The notes beneath the pieces were generated by a model. It was not told the origin of the DNA. It saw only the letters and a program-made list of their open reading frames with translations, and did no database searches. A DNA stretch of 64,000 nucleotides from Oxyruncus cristatus. Its lineage: Eukaryota > Chordata > Aves > Passeriformes > Cotingidae. The stretch is taken from NCBI GenBank assembly GCA_013399855.1, contig VXAY01004356.1:62001-126000 (forward strand), read 5' to 3'. Made by a program: the position numbers and the translations under genes. Positions 52,532 through 64,000 of this stretch are shown piece by piece. Each line of letters begins with the position of its first letter. Position 1 is the first letter of the stretch.

Positions 52532-52818
52532 TTAGGACACAACCTGCCAGCCCTCCTGGTGTATCCTCACTGGGAGCGTGCGGCCCTCCACACATGCACT
52601 GCCACCATCAGTGAGCGGGGAGACAGTGGTGCCATTGAGCAGCTCTGAGAGCACTGCTAGCTGCCTGACTCTTCTGTCCTCTCCTGTGAATGCATTATTG
52701 ATGGCAATCACAGAGCCGAGGAACTTGCATCTTGCCTTGTGCATGGAGGCACCAGCTGCAGCTTTCCTGGGATGTAACTGCTGGCACCGGACACCCTCCC
52801 ATCCTCTCCATCCTAGCA
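52532..52818 (-). other. Weak candidate terminal exon (minus strand), product unknown
   Basis: On the minus strand a pyrimidine-rich stretch (52819-52845) ends in CTAG, a plausible 3' splice acceptor at about 52818/52819. An open frame follows to a stop at 52532-52534 (about 94 codons; an internal Met begins at 52744). The translation is mixed and globular-looking (for example VIAINNAFTGEDRR), and the local GC content is higher than in the surroundings. I do not recognise a family. A frame of this length at this composition can arise by chance, the frame is closed just upstream of the acceptor, and the plus strand also has a 90-codon frame here. Only transcript evidence or cross-species conservation would make this a gene. 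Confidence 0.15.
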
Positions 52819-52845
52819 GGAGAGAGAAGGGGAAGGAGAGGCACT

Positions 52846-55800
52846 TTTAGACCAGGCATGCTACTGTTTTGCACTTACAGCTGAATTTTCCCTTGGGATT
52901 ACAAACTACAGTCCCAGGCTTCCCAGGGGCTTCAGCACTCAGCCTTCAGTGCTCCCTCTTGTCCACTCCCACCTACCATGTGAAATGTTGTCCCACATGG
53001 CAGAGACACTGTCTGTCTTGTTCACTGTGCCTGCAAGGAAAGGGGAGCTGACAGTGTCATGTGGGGTGCTGCCATCCTGCCCAGCTTCTGGAAATGTGTA
53101 TGGCCTTGGGAGGCACAATGGGATAAGAGAAACACTGAACAGTCATCAGTGAAGAACCTGGACAGCAGAGGCCTCACTTCAGGGGACCCACACCTGAACC
53201 TTTAACATGATGGAGAAAACCTGGCCCTCCTAGGGATCATGGGAGGACATTGTGAACTTTGCTGCAGCCCAGGAAGTCACAGAAAATTGCTACATCTGAA
53301 GTGGGGTTTGACTCCCTCTGCTAAACATGGAGACGTGTTTTATTCTGTAACACACAGCAAGTCTAGATTTTTCTGTATAAGATCATATTCCTGTGGTTTA
53401 AAATAGGATGTTCTGACAAAATTACCCCAAGAGACGGGAAATCTGTGGTAGCTTTAGATATGCTCATCTGTGTGACAGGTATACCACAAGGCTCTGGCCA
53501 CTGCAGTGTCACATCACATCTTGTGCTCTTCCACCTTTACCACTGTCCAGAATGAACTGTTGCTGAGATCTTTGGGCTCAGAAATAACCAGCAACAGAGG
53601 AACAAGCCTCTGGCTTTTTCCAGCATGGAGCACTGTGCCCTGACTCCACTTTATAATGGTCTGGCACCATTATGCATTGGAGAAAAGGCCATTCTTTCCA
53701 AATTCCAATGAACAGCTTACAGAATAAGGGAAGAATAAGGCAAGTTCATCTTTGTGATTCTTTCACCACAATCAAAAGTCCAGGGTAGACCTAGCTAGCA
53801 ATCGCTCTCCTTCATCTACTTCTTTGCTATGAGAAGAAAAAAAAAACCCATTGGTATTTAACTAGGAACTGCAGAATAACAGAAACTACCACCTAGAAAT
53901 CTGTTCTCATTCAAGCCAAGACTACCAATATAGTATCTAGCTAAAGACACAAAATACATAGTAAGTTATTTAAGAAGTCAGTTAAGATGCAGAACTCAAT
54001 CAAAGAAGTCTTCCAAAAGAACAGGATTAGTACCCAATAAATTTAGTACTTGCTTTAATCTGCAAGCTCTTGGTATATGTCTGCCTCTTAAAAATGCTCA
54101 GGGCTGCTGTGCCTTAAATTGAGAGGTGACACTGAAAAGTGATGGAAAAATGGTGGAAATGTTGTCCAGATCAGAAGAAGGACAAAGTCTAAATCCAATT
54201 TCTACCTTACCTGAAGGAATTATTCCTCTTCTTGAGTTTTAAAATTATTTTCTGAATTACAGGGAGGAGAATGTGTTGGTTGGACATGTGGAGATGCAGT
54301 TCTCAGGCTCAGTTCTTTCCCACCAGAGGCAGGTATGTGCTACACCCATTCCGTAATTAGTGCCTGCTCAGGGCCTCTTGTGGAGGAGGATTGCAGTTTG
54401 CCAGCATATTTGAAAAAGCTCTCCATGTAATTGTAAGTGCTCACATGAAAGCATCCTAGCTTGTTAAGACATCCAGAATCAAATATGTGCTTGCCAGATA
54501 GAGGATCACCCCAGCTGCAAATGACAAATTCCTTAGATCAGAGAGTCCATCCCCATCCTTAGGTAGGCTATAGCTCTCAACAGAATCACATATCTCTGTC
54601 CTTCTTGATTTCGCTGCAGGATGCATGCCAAAGGCTTTTATTATCAATCCAGAGGAGGATCTACACAGGAGAAATTACAAAACAGCATGAGGGAACAGTA
54701 TGCCTTTTTTATTCCCTCTTTGTGATTTCCTCACATTAAACAATTCATTGACTTTATTGCTCTTGCTTCAGGCAAAGAAGCCTGGCAAATTTGAAGACTA
54801 TTTTTATTATTAGTTAGGTGAGTTTACTTGCCAAGCATATTTTCCCAAGTTCTCTGAACATCCTACTCATCAGTTGCTAACAAAGGCCCATTCACATAAG
54901 GGCTACCAAACGGGTTTGCAGCATGGTTCACAACTGGCCAAGGGCGAGAGTTCTCAAAGCCCCCCTCTGTCTGCTGCTTTAGCATCCAAGGTCATTGGCC
55001 ATTAAGCAGGACACTCAAGCCTCAGCAAGAGAGACTCACCTAAAGGAAGGTTTAAGTGGCAGTGCAGTGCAACGTAACAACATTGCAGTTCAAAAGTTGC
55101 CTGATGAATACGGTTGCCTCAGTTGTTTGTCAGAGCACTCCTAAGTTACATCAAAGTCTGCCCCTTCATGTGTCCATATCTGAGCAGAATGAGCAGTCCC
55201 TTCTGTATGCAGGCAATAATTGTTCCTTCTCTAATTTAATAGCTCCCCAAATTATAGACATGGGTTCATCTCAATCTGCAGTCCACGGAGGTTTATTGTC
55301 TGTTTCCCATTTTCCCAGAGCGTGCCACAAGTACTGAAATATGGAGGGCAGGAAGAGGTTGTCCTCCCTTCTGGCTGAAGCTGAATCCATGGACTGAAAA
55401 TAAGATTAAATCCAAGAATTTAATAAAAGAGTGAGGATGAGTTGTAGAGTTTAGGAGATGAGTCTTAAGCAAGTCTTTTCAGAGTGAAGGAAGGAATTCA
55501 AGGCTTTTCAATGAAGGAGGAATTCAGCCTGAGTCAAGTGCTGCTGCCTCAGCTATGGGGGTGGAACCTTTACCAGGAGGACTCCTCAGTTTGTCTTCCA
55601 AGGCCCTGAATTTAAGTTGGGGCCCCAGCAGTGCTGCAGAGACAGAGTACCTGCCAGGCAGCTGCAAGGCTCTGCTGGAAATTACCAGGAGGCAAGGAAT
55701 AGAGTTGCGGAGGATTGTCACAATGTGAACATCTCCACACTTGTCCACCAAGGGACAGACCTGTGCAGAGATGCTGTTTGAAGCTGAGTGCAAATTAACT

Positions 55801-58800
55801 TGTTGGTTACATCTACCTCTCTTTTTGATCTGTTTGGTTCAAGGAGGAATTGGGTCTGAAGTGCTCAAGTATGTGTTTGTCTGTAGCTGGCACAGTCCTG
55901 CACAGGCTAAGAGGCTGCTGAAGCAGTTTAGCAGAGGTGGTGTGTCTGTCAGCCAATAAATATCCTGGTTGGACCTGGTAGTGGAGGCAGAGAAATGCTG
56001 GAGAATAGCTGGAGAACAGCTGAACCCTTGCAAAGTGGTAAAGACTCTGTTCCACTTTGCATAAGTATGGAAATAAAGGTGCCTGGGAACTTGACGTCAG
56101 ACTGCTATTTGTGCATGCTCTCTCTGTTACTTGAGGATAAGAGATCTGCTTTGCACTTCAGGAGTGCTAAGGGCATGTGGGAGCGCTCTGGCCTGAAGTA
56201 CCATGCTTGGGAGGAGTCCAAGCTAAAAAACCTTCATGGACATAAGAATAGTATGGAGTGCAGAGCCTGACATGAGGGCAGTAATCTTCACTGACTCTGT
56301 GCTGTCACATGGATTTCTCCAACACACCACACAGAAATTCTGTACAATCCATATAGTCTTGTATTGCCATGAACAGGACAGTCCCACTCTTCTTGACTAG
56401 AGTAAATCCTTTAAATTAAGTGTGGCTGGAAGCAATTTTGCTGAGGCTTACTATGAAAAACAGTTAGAATTTTTGGTGTTTACTGCCCAAGGAAAATTCA
56501 CTTTGACTGTTCAGAAAGCATGGCCTGTGCAGTCTGTCCCTTCTGCAACCTCCTCCCCATAACACAGATTGTGCCTTAAAGCCCACAATATATCCTTTTA
56601 TCTGAACGTAATGCATGGGGCAATGCAAGATAGAGCTGCTGGTGGAAGAGATCATAAAGTTCCGCTTCACTGGCATTTTGAAAGGGAATCCTCTGAAAAA
56701 AATGGCCCATAACATGGCTGCAGAGAAAGATCCTACACTCTCTCAGTGTCTTGGCATGGAGTTAACAGGGAGTATGGGACTGGACACAATAAGAGAGTGG
56801 GCTTTTCTTGGCATTGGTCACAATGAGTGTGGTTGTCCAAGGAAAGTTTGTGGGGGAGGCTGAGGGGATAGAAGAAGACAGACATGTTAAAGGGAAGTGT
56901 GTTCCTACATAATGAGACATTGTACCGCATGTTTAAAAGAAAAAAAAAGGATAAAGAAAAAAGTCTAAGGCGTGAAAGGATTTCCCCAGCAAAGGGGTTG
57001 AGCTGAACATGGTTTTGGCATACTGTGTCTTTGGCTTATGTGTCTTTGTAGGCACAGGGCTCTTACACTGGACCAGTCTTTGTGGCAAATCTAGCTGCAA
57101 TGCTTGAGTCCCCCAAGCTGCATCTCATCTGTGAATCATATTTGGTTTGTTTCTACCCATGCAGCTGCTATTTTTTATTTAGTCTAATTTTAGCATATGT
57201 ACCAGCAGCTGCAAATGTAAATGGTCCCATCTGGTATCCAGTGTGTCCAAACAGAGAAGTGGTCCATGTGAGGTATGTTGGGTTCCACCCCTCCGCATAA
57301 ATTTAAAGATAGAGAACTAATAAACAGCTTCTGCAAAGTATGGTATTATGACAAATTGTATTGCACAATTTTATGGTTTTTTTGTTTTTTTTTTTTTTCT
57401 GATAAATTGTAGACACAAATTGTAAAGTTCACACGCAAATGTTTCCTGTCAGGATTGGGAAACAAAGGACTTTGTCCCTGAGCTGCCACACTAGACCTGG
57501 AGACTGAATCTGACTGGGACCACAGAAACGGGGCAGAAAAGCAGACTTCCTGCGATGAGTAGTATTTTCACATAATGGTGTGTTTATTTCTTGGGAAAGG
57601 AAATCAACCATCTAGGAGGAAAGGGATGATCAAAATAAAATTCTGGTAACAATAGTAATAAATTTATTCCTAATATTTAATTTATATCAGCAAGAACCAG
57701 TCTGTCAGGTTCTAGAGTGCCACTGAGAAGACCATTGAACTGTCTGGGAGAATTGATATATCAGTAGGATTTTAAGATAGTTTTGATACATTTTGAGATA
57801 TCTGGCTTGTTTTCCCTGCTGACTCTTCTGCTCCCCTGCCTGTGGCTTTACCCAGCTCCCACCTCCTCCCACAGCACCAGCACTCACCTCACATGGGAGG
57901 GACAGAGTGAGTTTAGCTCCTGCCTACATCAATATGTGGTTCATGGTCTACCAAGGGTTCACACACACCGATGCAGTGCTGCACCAAAACCAAACCAAGA
58001 TCATTAAGACAAGAAACTTGTGTCTATTCTTCACTGTATCTCCATCACAAGGGGAAAAAGCCCTTTTATTCCCTTTGCTGATACAGCAGACTGGACCTTC
58101 CCAGGTGTGATATTTGCCATTCTGTGCACAGGATGAGAGTAATTCAGAGATGGATATCTCTTATGCTCAACCAAACTCAGATGATTTTGTTGTTGAACAA
58201 GGTTTCTGAGTTGGGTTATTCTTTCCTGTTCTTTCAATAGAACAAAATGAACAATGTAGGCTCATAATCTCAAGACTATGAAGGAAGAGGCTTAATGATC
58301 TTTTATTTGGGGACGCACTTTGATGTCTTGGCTTCTCCCAAATATGTTTCCATTTTCCACCCAGGCAGTGTGGGATGGCTATACAGATCCTCATATTAGC
58401 CCTATCCTGCCCTGGAAATGTTCTTCTAACCCTGTTACAGTCCCATGCATGAAGAGAGAGAGCAAACTAGTTTCTGTTTACATTTGTCTATGTGCCAGGA
58501 GACAGACTAGTTGGGTGGGAGTTTGAGAATAATAATTATCAGAACATCAATAAAATAGAAGTATTTTATACCTTTTCTCCTTAGTCATTGTTGAAGTTTC
58601 ATATTGAGTATTTCAAACCAGCAACCCAGCTATGGACCCCCAGACCACTGGCAGCCTTTGCTTATTAATCTTGCTGAATGAGAAGTGAAGATCTGTTACA
58701 GGCATTAGATATGGTCTATCATTGATCCCTGTGAGGATGAACACTGTGCCTGGAAAAGGCTATGTTGTTGAGGGAAGTAACGACAAAAATATTTGCACTG

Positions 58801-60964
58801 TGCGTAGATGGGTAATTCAATACCTTTGCATGAGCCCTGGGTTGAACAACATTGGTTTCGGCCATCACTTTTGGTACGCTTTGCTGACTGCCTCTTTATT
58901 TTCAATCAGGAACATACCATGCAGTCTAACTAATTCTTGTACCTGGTGCCAGGAGCAAGCCAGATCAGCTTGGTTATCCTCACACACTTAAACAGCAGGG
59001 TGACTTTTGCATGTGGTAGTTTTCCTTTTTGGTTCAAGTTTGAACATCATTACATGGTTATCAATACATGTCAATACCAGAACCACCCCACTGCAAATAG
59101 AGCGGTGGCTTTCCAAACCAGTACAGCAGAATCAGGCTTTCATATGTACATTCTTCTGCTCTATCACCTTGTCTTGCACATCACACTATTTGTGCAATGG
59201 AAATTATAACCAGGAAGGAATCCTATAACTAAAATAATTGGAACTCTAGGTGAGAAGAAGCAGCGCAGTTCCTTGGCCCTTGAATGCGCATTGCCCACAC
59301 CACTGTCATTGCCATAAAATTCTGACATAAGTAAAAGTTGATATAAAACTTCTCCATCATGGGAGCCACATAGCACCCAGAGCTTCTAACCTCCGTGCTA
59401 CCAGAATGCTCAAAGACAGCTGAGAAGTGGCAACATCTGCATAAATTGCAGGGGGCAGTTATATTCCCAGCATCACCCCTATGACAGGATGCTGCAGCGG
59501 GGATGGAGGAGCCTGCGGGGCATCTCTCTGCTGCCTCCTGACATGAATGCCCACCTGAGCCTTTCTGTGGAAGAGTTTCCTGTTAAAAAAACAGTAGGTT
59601 TTTTTCAGAATTTTCTTTTGAAAAGTCCCAGTCAAGCAGAAACACATAATACACTGGATACTACACGGTTTAAAGGGCTGACAACAAATGGTTAATAAGA
59701 ACAGCTTGTTATTCAGCTGTACATCAACACTGCTTCCATTTGCTGTCAGGTAAATACCTAAAAATAATTTTATCTGTCAAAATCAGATCACTGAAAAATA
59801 GGGAAAAGGACTCAAAATGACATTGTAAAATATTCACAAAAATTAATTTTATTAATTCCATGCTAACATGGTAACTGAGAAAAAGTTGAATAAAGCTACT
59901 CTTCCAATGTAATGTGCTATTAATATAATAGCCTATTTTTCTTTACTGATGGCAAATCTAATACAACTGGAAAAAGACAGTGGAGAAAATCCACTGAAGG
60001 TCCTCAAAGATGGGTATACTACTGTCTTCCTTCATCACCGTACTGAAAACAGAGACAGGGAAATAAATGTGAAAAAAAATCAAGATCAATAATTTGTTGG
60101 ATTTATTTTATAACCCTTTTATTACATATGTAGTTCTACTAGCCAAATTGTTCATGAGCCCTGCTTAGCCTTTGCTGAGGGGAGCAGCCCTTCATTGAGG
60201 CCCCCGCCTCACCAGCCCCTGCCTCACCCCCCCTCTCCACCAGGAGAACCATTAAGTTTAGCATAGCTGCTGAAGACAAAGTCACTTCTTGCTTAGGCTA
60301 AAAATTTCCTCCCTATAGTCTTCTTAAATTTGGAGGTCAGTTGCTGCCACCTCTCTCTGTGCTACGGGGACTGTCCTGCCTGGGCCCTGATCTCCCAATC
60401 AGACTGTAAACTACACAGGCTGCACTTCATTTTCATGCATAACCAGAAGCCCAGGCTTCATACAGGTCAGGTTTAGCTGGCTGGCAGGCTAGTGGCCCTG
60501 CAGTTCTCATAGCTGGGCTGAAAGGCCTTAAAAGCTGAACAGTGATGGACCTCAACAAAGCTTTTGTCTTCTCTGATTCCTCAAGGCCTTCTTCATCTTT
60601 GCTGATGGAGCTCCCGCACGGGCGGCATCTGTCTTGCCAGCACAGTGGGTTTTTCCAGGGGCAGCAGGGATGGCTGAGAAGAAACCTGAAGAGCTTCTTT
60701 ATGTACCACCCAGAAATTCAAACAACAAATTGTGGTTACAGGTGCTGGCCTGCCTGGAGCCCCGTGCCTCACCCTGTGTTGCCCAGCTCCCACACCACAC
60801 CCAGCTGCGCATGCACAAAGCAACACAGTGGGGGCACCCAGAACTGCATTCAATACATTCAACTGAATTCTCCCTCTCCGTTTCTCCCCCATTTTAAATG
60901 CTGTTCATACAGCATTTATGGACCATTCACAATGTCTGTTATTCACAATGGACTGTTATGACTA
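52846..60964. other. Unannotated non-coding DNA
   Basis: No named gene or transposon is seen. A T-rich run occurs at 57377-57398. Open frames are at most 139 codons (60542-60961 plus), overlapping a 99-codon minus frame and ending at the CR1 boundary. None has a recognisable domain. The 60.2-60.9 kb part is somewhat GC-richer but shows no CpG-island character by eye. Confidence 0.5.
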
Positions 60965-62114
60965 AAGAGTGAGCATCTCTGACATGGTCTGCAGAGAAGA
61001 CAGAGATAAGATGCTGAATAGCCCCCCTGTAATCCAGGAGGGAACAGTTTGCAACCTGCTGAGCCACTTGGATCCTCACAAGTCTATGGGACCTGATGGG
61101 ATCCACCCTAGGGTGATGAGGGAGCTGGCAGAAGAGCTCACCAAGCCACTCTCCATCATTTACCAACAGTCCTGGCTCACTGGGGAGGTCCCAGATGATT
61201 GGAAGTTGGCAAATGTCACAATGATCCACAAAAAGGGCTGAAAGGAGGACCCGGGAAAATACAGGCCTGTCAGCCTGACCTCAGTGCCTGGCAAAGTTAT
61301 GGAGCAGATCATCCTAAGTGCAATCACACAGCACCTACAGGATGGACAAGGGATCAGATCCAGCCAGCACGGGTTTAGGAAGGGCAGGTCCTGTCTGACC
61401 AACCTGATCTCCTTTTATGACCAGGTGACCCCCCATGGTGGGTGAGGGGAAGGCTGTGGATGTGTCTGTCTGGACTTCAGCAAAGCCTTTGACACCATCT
61501 CCCACAGCATACTCCTGGAAAAGCTGCAGCCCATGGCTTGGACAGGGGCACTCTGTGCTGGGTTAGGAACTGGCTGGAGGGCCGGGCCCAGAGAGTGGTG
61601 GTGAACGGGGCTGCATCCAGTTGGCGGCCGGTCACCAGTGGTGTCCCCCAGGGATCAGTGTTGGGCCCAGTCCTGTTTAATATCTTCATTGATGATCTGG
61701 ATGAGGGGATTCAGTGTACTATTAGCAAATTTGCAGAAGACAGGGTTGTTTAGCCTGGAGAAGAGGAGGCTCAGGGGGGGCCTCATCACTCTCTACAACT
61801 CCCTGAAAGGAGGTTGTAGCCAGGTGGGGGTTGGTCTCTTCTCCAGGCAACCAGCAGTAGGACAAGAGGGCATGGCCTTAAGCTCTGCCAGGGGAGGTTT
61901 AGGTTAGGTATTAGGAAGAAATTCTTTACAGAGAAGGTAATCATCCATTGGAATGGGCTCCCCAGGGAAGATTCTCTGTCCCTGAATTTTTTTAAGATGA
62001 GACTGGATGTGGCACTTGGTGCTGTGGTCTAGTGACTGCGGTGGTAGTGGATCAAGGGTTGGACTGGATGATCTTAGATGTCCTTTCCAACCCGGTTGAT
62101 TCTATGATTCTATG
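60965..62114 (+). mobile_element. CR1 LINE, 5'-truncated, internally deleted, intact octamer tail
   Basis: The element begins within the region just upstream of the reverse transcriptase. It runs through the RT fingers, motif A (61467-61493), the GVPQG region (about 61637-61655) and motif C (61730-61741). It then jumps directly to the C-terminal segment (from about 61750) and the 3' untranslated region, and ends in two ATTCTATG-type units (62098-62114). It is the least diverged CR1 in the window and has the cleanest tail, so probably the youngest. CR1 moves by target-primed reverse transcription and typically leaves 5'-truncated copies like this one. Confidence 0.95.
60969..61753 (+). pseudogene. 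CR1 ORF2 reverse-transcriptase pseudogene
   Basis: The first frame (60969-61241) reads the pre-RT block containing M-G-P-D-G-I-H-P-R-V-M-R-E-L and ends at a stop at 61239-61241. The same phase continues after the stop with the finger region. Near 61435-61445 there are irregularities and an in-frame stop. Motif A (L-D-F-S-K-A-F-D) has its Asp at 61473-61475. A frame change between about 61500 and 61560 moves the GVPQG and motif C blocks to the frame at 61538-61753. Motif C reads F-A-E-D (61730-61741), the first catalytic Asp being replaced by Glu. A stop follows at 61751-61753, next to the internal deletion. The protein would have copied CR1 RNA into DNA. This copy cannot. Confidence 0.9.
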
Positions 62115-64000
62115 AAAAGGTGCTGCATGCTCTCAGTGCTGTTCAATTCTCAAAACAAAGCTGCTTAAGAACATAGGACGTGTGCCATGGACAGTAGACA
62201 TTTCTGGCATAGCTTTTGTTGAGGTTAATATAATATTCATAACACTGCTAGAGGGCTGCTGGTTGGACAAAAGGATTTTGCTACTGGCATTTATCTATAG
62301 AAAAGGTTTTCTGTTTTATGCCCACATACTAGCATATAATTATAGTAATAAAAGTCTAGTCCCTCACTTGAAGTGACTGCTGCCAGTATCATGAAATCAT
62401 GGCAATGGTTGTAAAAATAAAAGAGGTCATAACCCCTCCACACACACACCCCCCCACTCTGTAGCTGATATGAAATAGCTTTGGTGGGAAAATGCAGACC
62501 TTTAAACTTTCTCTACCAAACTCAATGCATTCTGTATTTAACTTACCCTCTAAAACAGTTTGTGTTATAGGAATTTGAAAACCGCATATAACCATGGAAA
62601 AAGTCTGTACTTAATTAGCTACTGAGTTGAGCACAGTTTAAGCAAAATAACAACCATTTCTTTGTGCTAACTATTTTTAATTATATGCATTACATGCATC
62701 AGCCTGTCCTTATGCCAAGGAAAGACAAGGACAAACAGGAAAGACTGCTGCTCATATTCTTTGCAGACACTTTTCCAGAGACTTCTGCAGCAAATACCCC
62801 TTTTTTCATGCATTATACATATAAACATTAGAAAAAATTATTAGGAGACTAATGCATTAGCCATGCAAGCAGGAAAAGCATCACAACCTGAGCCACTGTA
62901 TGTCACAGCAAACTGTAGAAGGCAACACCCAAATGCAGCACTGGGACAAAGCATCTCAGGATGCAATGCCCATAGAGTTTTTTTGGTCCTTCCTCTTCAG
63001 AATTCTTACACTGGGGCCCTGGTTTCACAAAGTGTTTGAGCCACCCTGCTGAAAGAGGTTGAACTTCCTCAGGTGTTCACCTGAGGAGTGAATCTCCAAA
63101 ATTTATGCCCTGCTTGTATTACCCGGACACCTGACTTCACTTTTTGCTCTCAAAACATTGCAGCTTCAGATTTGGCTCTGTCCAAAAGACGGCAGAATTG
63201 AATGTGTCATCAGAGAGTAAGAAGAGCAATTTAGAGAGATTAGAGATAAATCAAGCAAGTGCAAGACTGCTCCATTTGACAGCCTCTTCCGGTTCCCTCA
63301 GCTCTTCATAGTTTAAAGAGTGTTAGAGGCATACAGTGGAGACAGTTGAAAAGTACAATTCCCAGCATGGCCCTGAGTGAGCTGTCTTGTTTTGTTTTCT
63401 TAGCTGAGGCCTTTGGAGTCAGTGGGAAAAGAAAAACAACAACAGAACTCTCTGTTGTTCATTCTTCTTTACTAGAAGTGGAAAGTGAAGAAGAATAAGC
63501 AATGTAAAGGGGGAGGAAGGTAGCAGCAACAATTTACAGGTTGACAAAGGTAGAAAAGAAGCTCAGAAAGAGTGAGAGAGGACACAAGTTTTCAGATAAT
63601 ATTAAGAATTATGAAAAACTCACTTGAATTAAAAACTAGCAACTTCTTAGATTTTCCCTTCTGCTCCTGTGTCTCATTCAAGAAAAGGAAAATTCAGAAA
63701 ATGAGTGCAAGCAGGGCACAAACAGGTTAAGCTTGGAGAACAAGCACTAAAGTCAAAAATATGGTGACAGATCCTGTTCTTGTTTATCCTGGGGTAACTC
63801 TTGAATTGTCCCGTTGGGACAGCTCTGGGTTTGCCTCAACACAACTGAAAGCATAATGTGGCCCTTGCACAATATGTCCAGATGTTCTTTTTGTTCTATA
63901 AAAAAATATGAGAGTTTCAAAGAGATCTCTCAGACTGACGAAATTCACAGCCTCCACCCTCTCCCCATGTAGCTCTACTTAATTCAGCTGGTTACACCAG
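62115..64000. other. Unannotated non-coding DNA
   Basis: No gene or known repeat is recognised after the CR1 tail. Open frames are short (68 codons or fewer). A CA-rich stretch followed by C7 lies at about 62440-62456. Composition is AT-rich and even to the window edge. Confidence 0.55.

Noticed and set aside
55800..56100. Possible LTR around 'agccaataaatatcctgg'
   Set aside because: CCAAT- and TATA-like words are present, but no second copy, no TG...CA ends and no adjacent retroviral coding were found.
60542..60961. 139-codon plus frame upstream of the CR1
   Set aside because: It overlaps 87- and 99-codon frames in other phases and has no known similarity. It ends just before the CR1 and is not part of it.
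1..64000. CRISPR arrays, operons, ribosome binding sites, phage or plasmid genes, tRNA and rRNA
   Set aside because: The DNA is vertebrate. No spaced direct-repeat array and no recognisable cloverleaf or rRNA sequence was found by eye.

Overview
The window looks like nuclear DNA of a bird, or less likely another sauropsid. It contains several CR1-type LINE fragments. The best preserved ends in the characteristic octamer tail (gattctatgattctatg at 62098-62114). It also holds a decayed endogenous-retrovirus pol segment and simple repeats typical of vertebrates (TTTTA, TTTTC, CA/TA). There is no bacterial-style gene packing. Overall base composition is AT-rich, and open frames outside repeats rarely exceed 100-140 codons, in mutually overlapping frames, as expected by chance. 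The species cannot be named from this sequence. I recognise no host protein-coding exon, tRNA or rRNA, so the window is best read as intergenic DNA or the inside of a very large intron.

Layout. The 5' edge of a minus-strand CR1 lies at 1-115. 116-6324 is unannotated DNA with one strong short palindrome. A CR1 fragment (minus) lies at about 6325-6645. A TTTTA microsatellite with one N lies at 8711-8843. A 95-bp CR1 tail (plus) lies at 11240-11334. A long TTTTC tract with one N, continuing as a mixed pyrimidine tract, lies at 12087-12378. A composite repeat island occupies 13873-16086: CR1 (minus), then retroviral RNase H and integrase remains (plus), then a CR1 tail (plus). 16087-30379 is AT-rich non-coding DNA with a paired-type homeodomain motif near 21.6 kb. 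An old, heavily mutated CR1 (plus) with recognisable reverse transcriptase lies at about 30380-32150, and a G-quadruplex candidate and a hairpin follow it. 32151-48110 is non-coding. A long CR1 (minus), interrupted by 105 N, lies at 48111-49388 and abuts a TA/CA microsatellite. 49389-60964 is mostly non-coding, with one weak minus-strand exon candidate near 52.5-52.8 kb. A younger-looking CR1 (plus) with an internal deletion lies at about 60965-62114. The remainder to 64000 is non-coding.

The elements do not form a working system. All recognisable reading frames belong to dead retroelements: the CR1 reverse transcriptases carry stops, frameshifts and lost catalytic residues, and the retroviral piece is spread over three frames with no LTRs recognised. 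I found no convincing undescribed biological system. The most useful observations concern an assembly gap inside a CR1 that appears under-sized, the nested retroelement island, several DNA-structure motifs (palindromes, G-quadruplex, polypurine tract) and a candidate homeodomain dimer site. Repeat boundaries are accurate to perhaps 10-30 bases, because they were judged by eye from copy-to-copy comparison within the window and knowledge of CR1.
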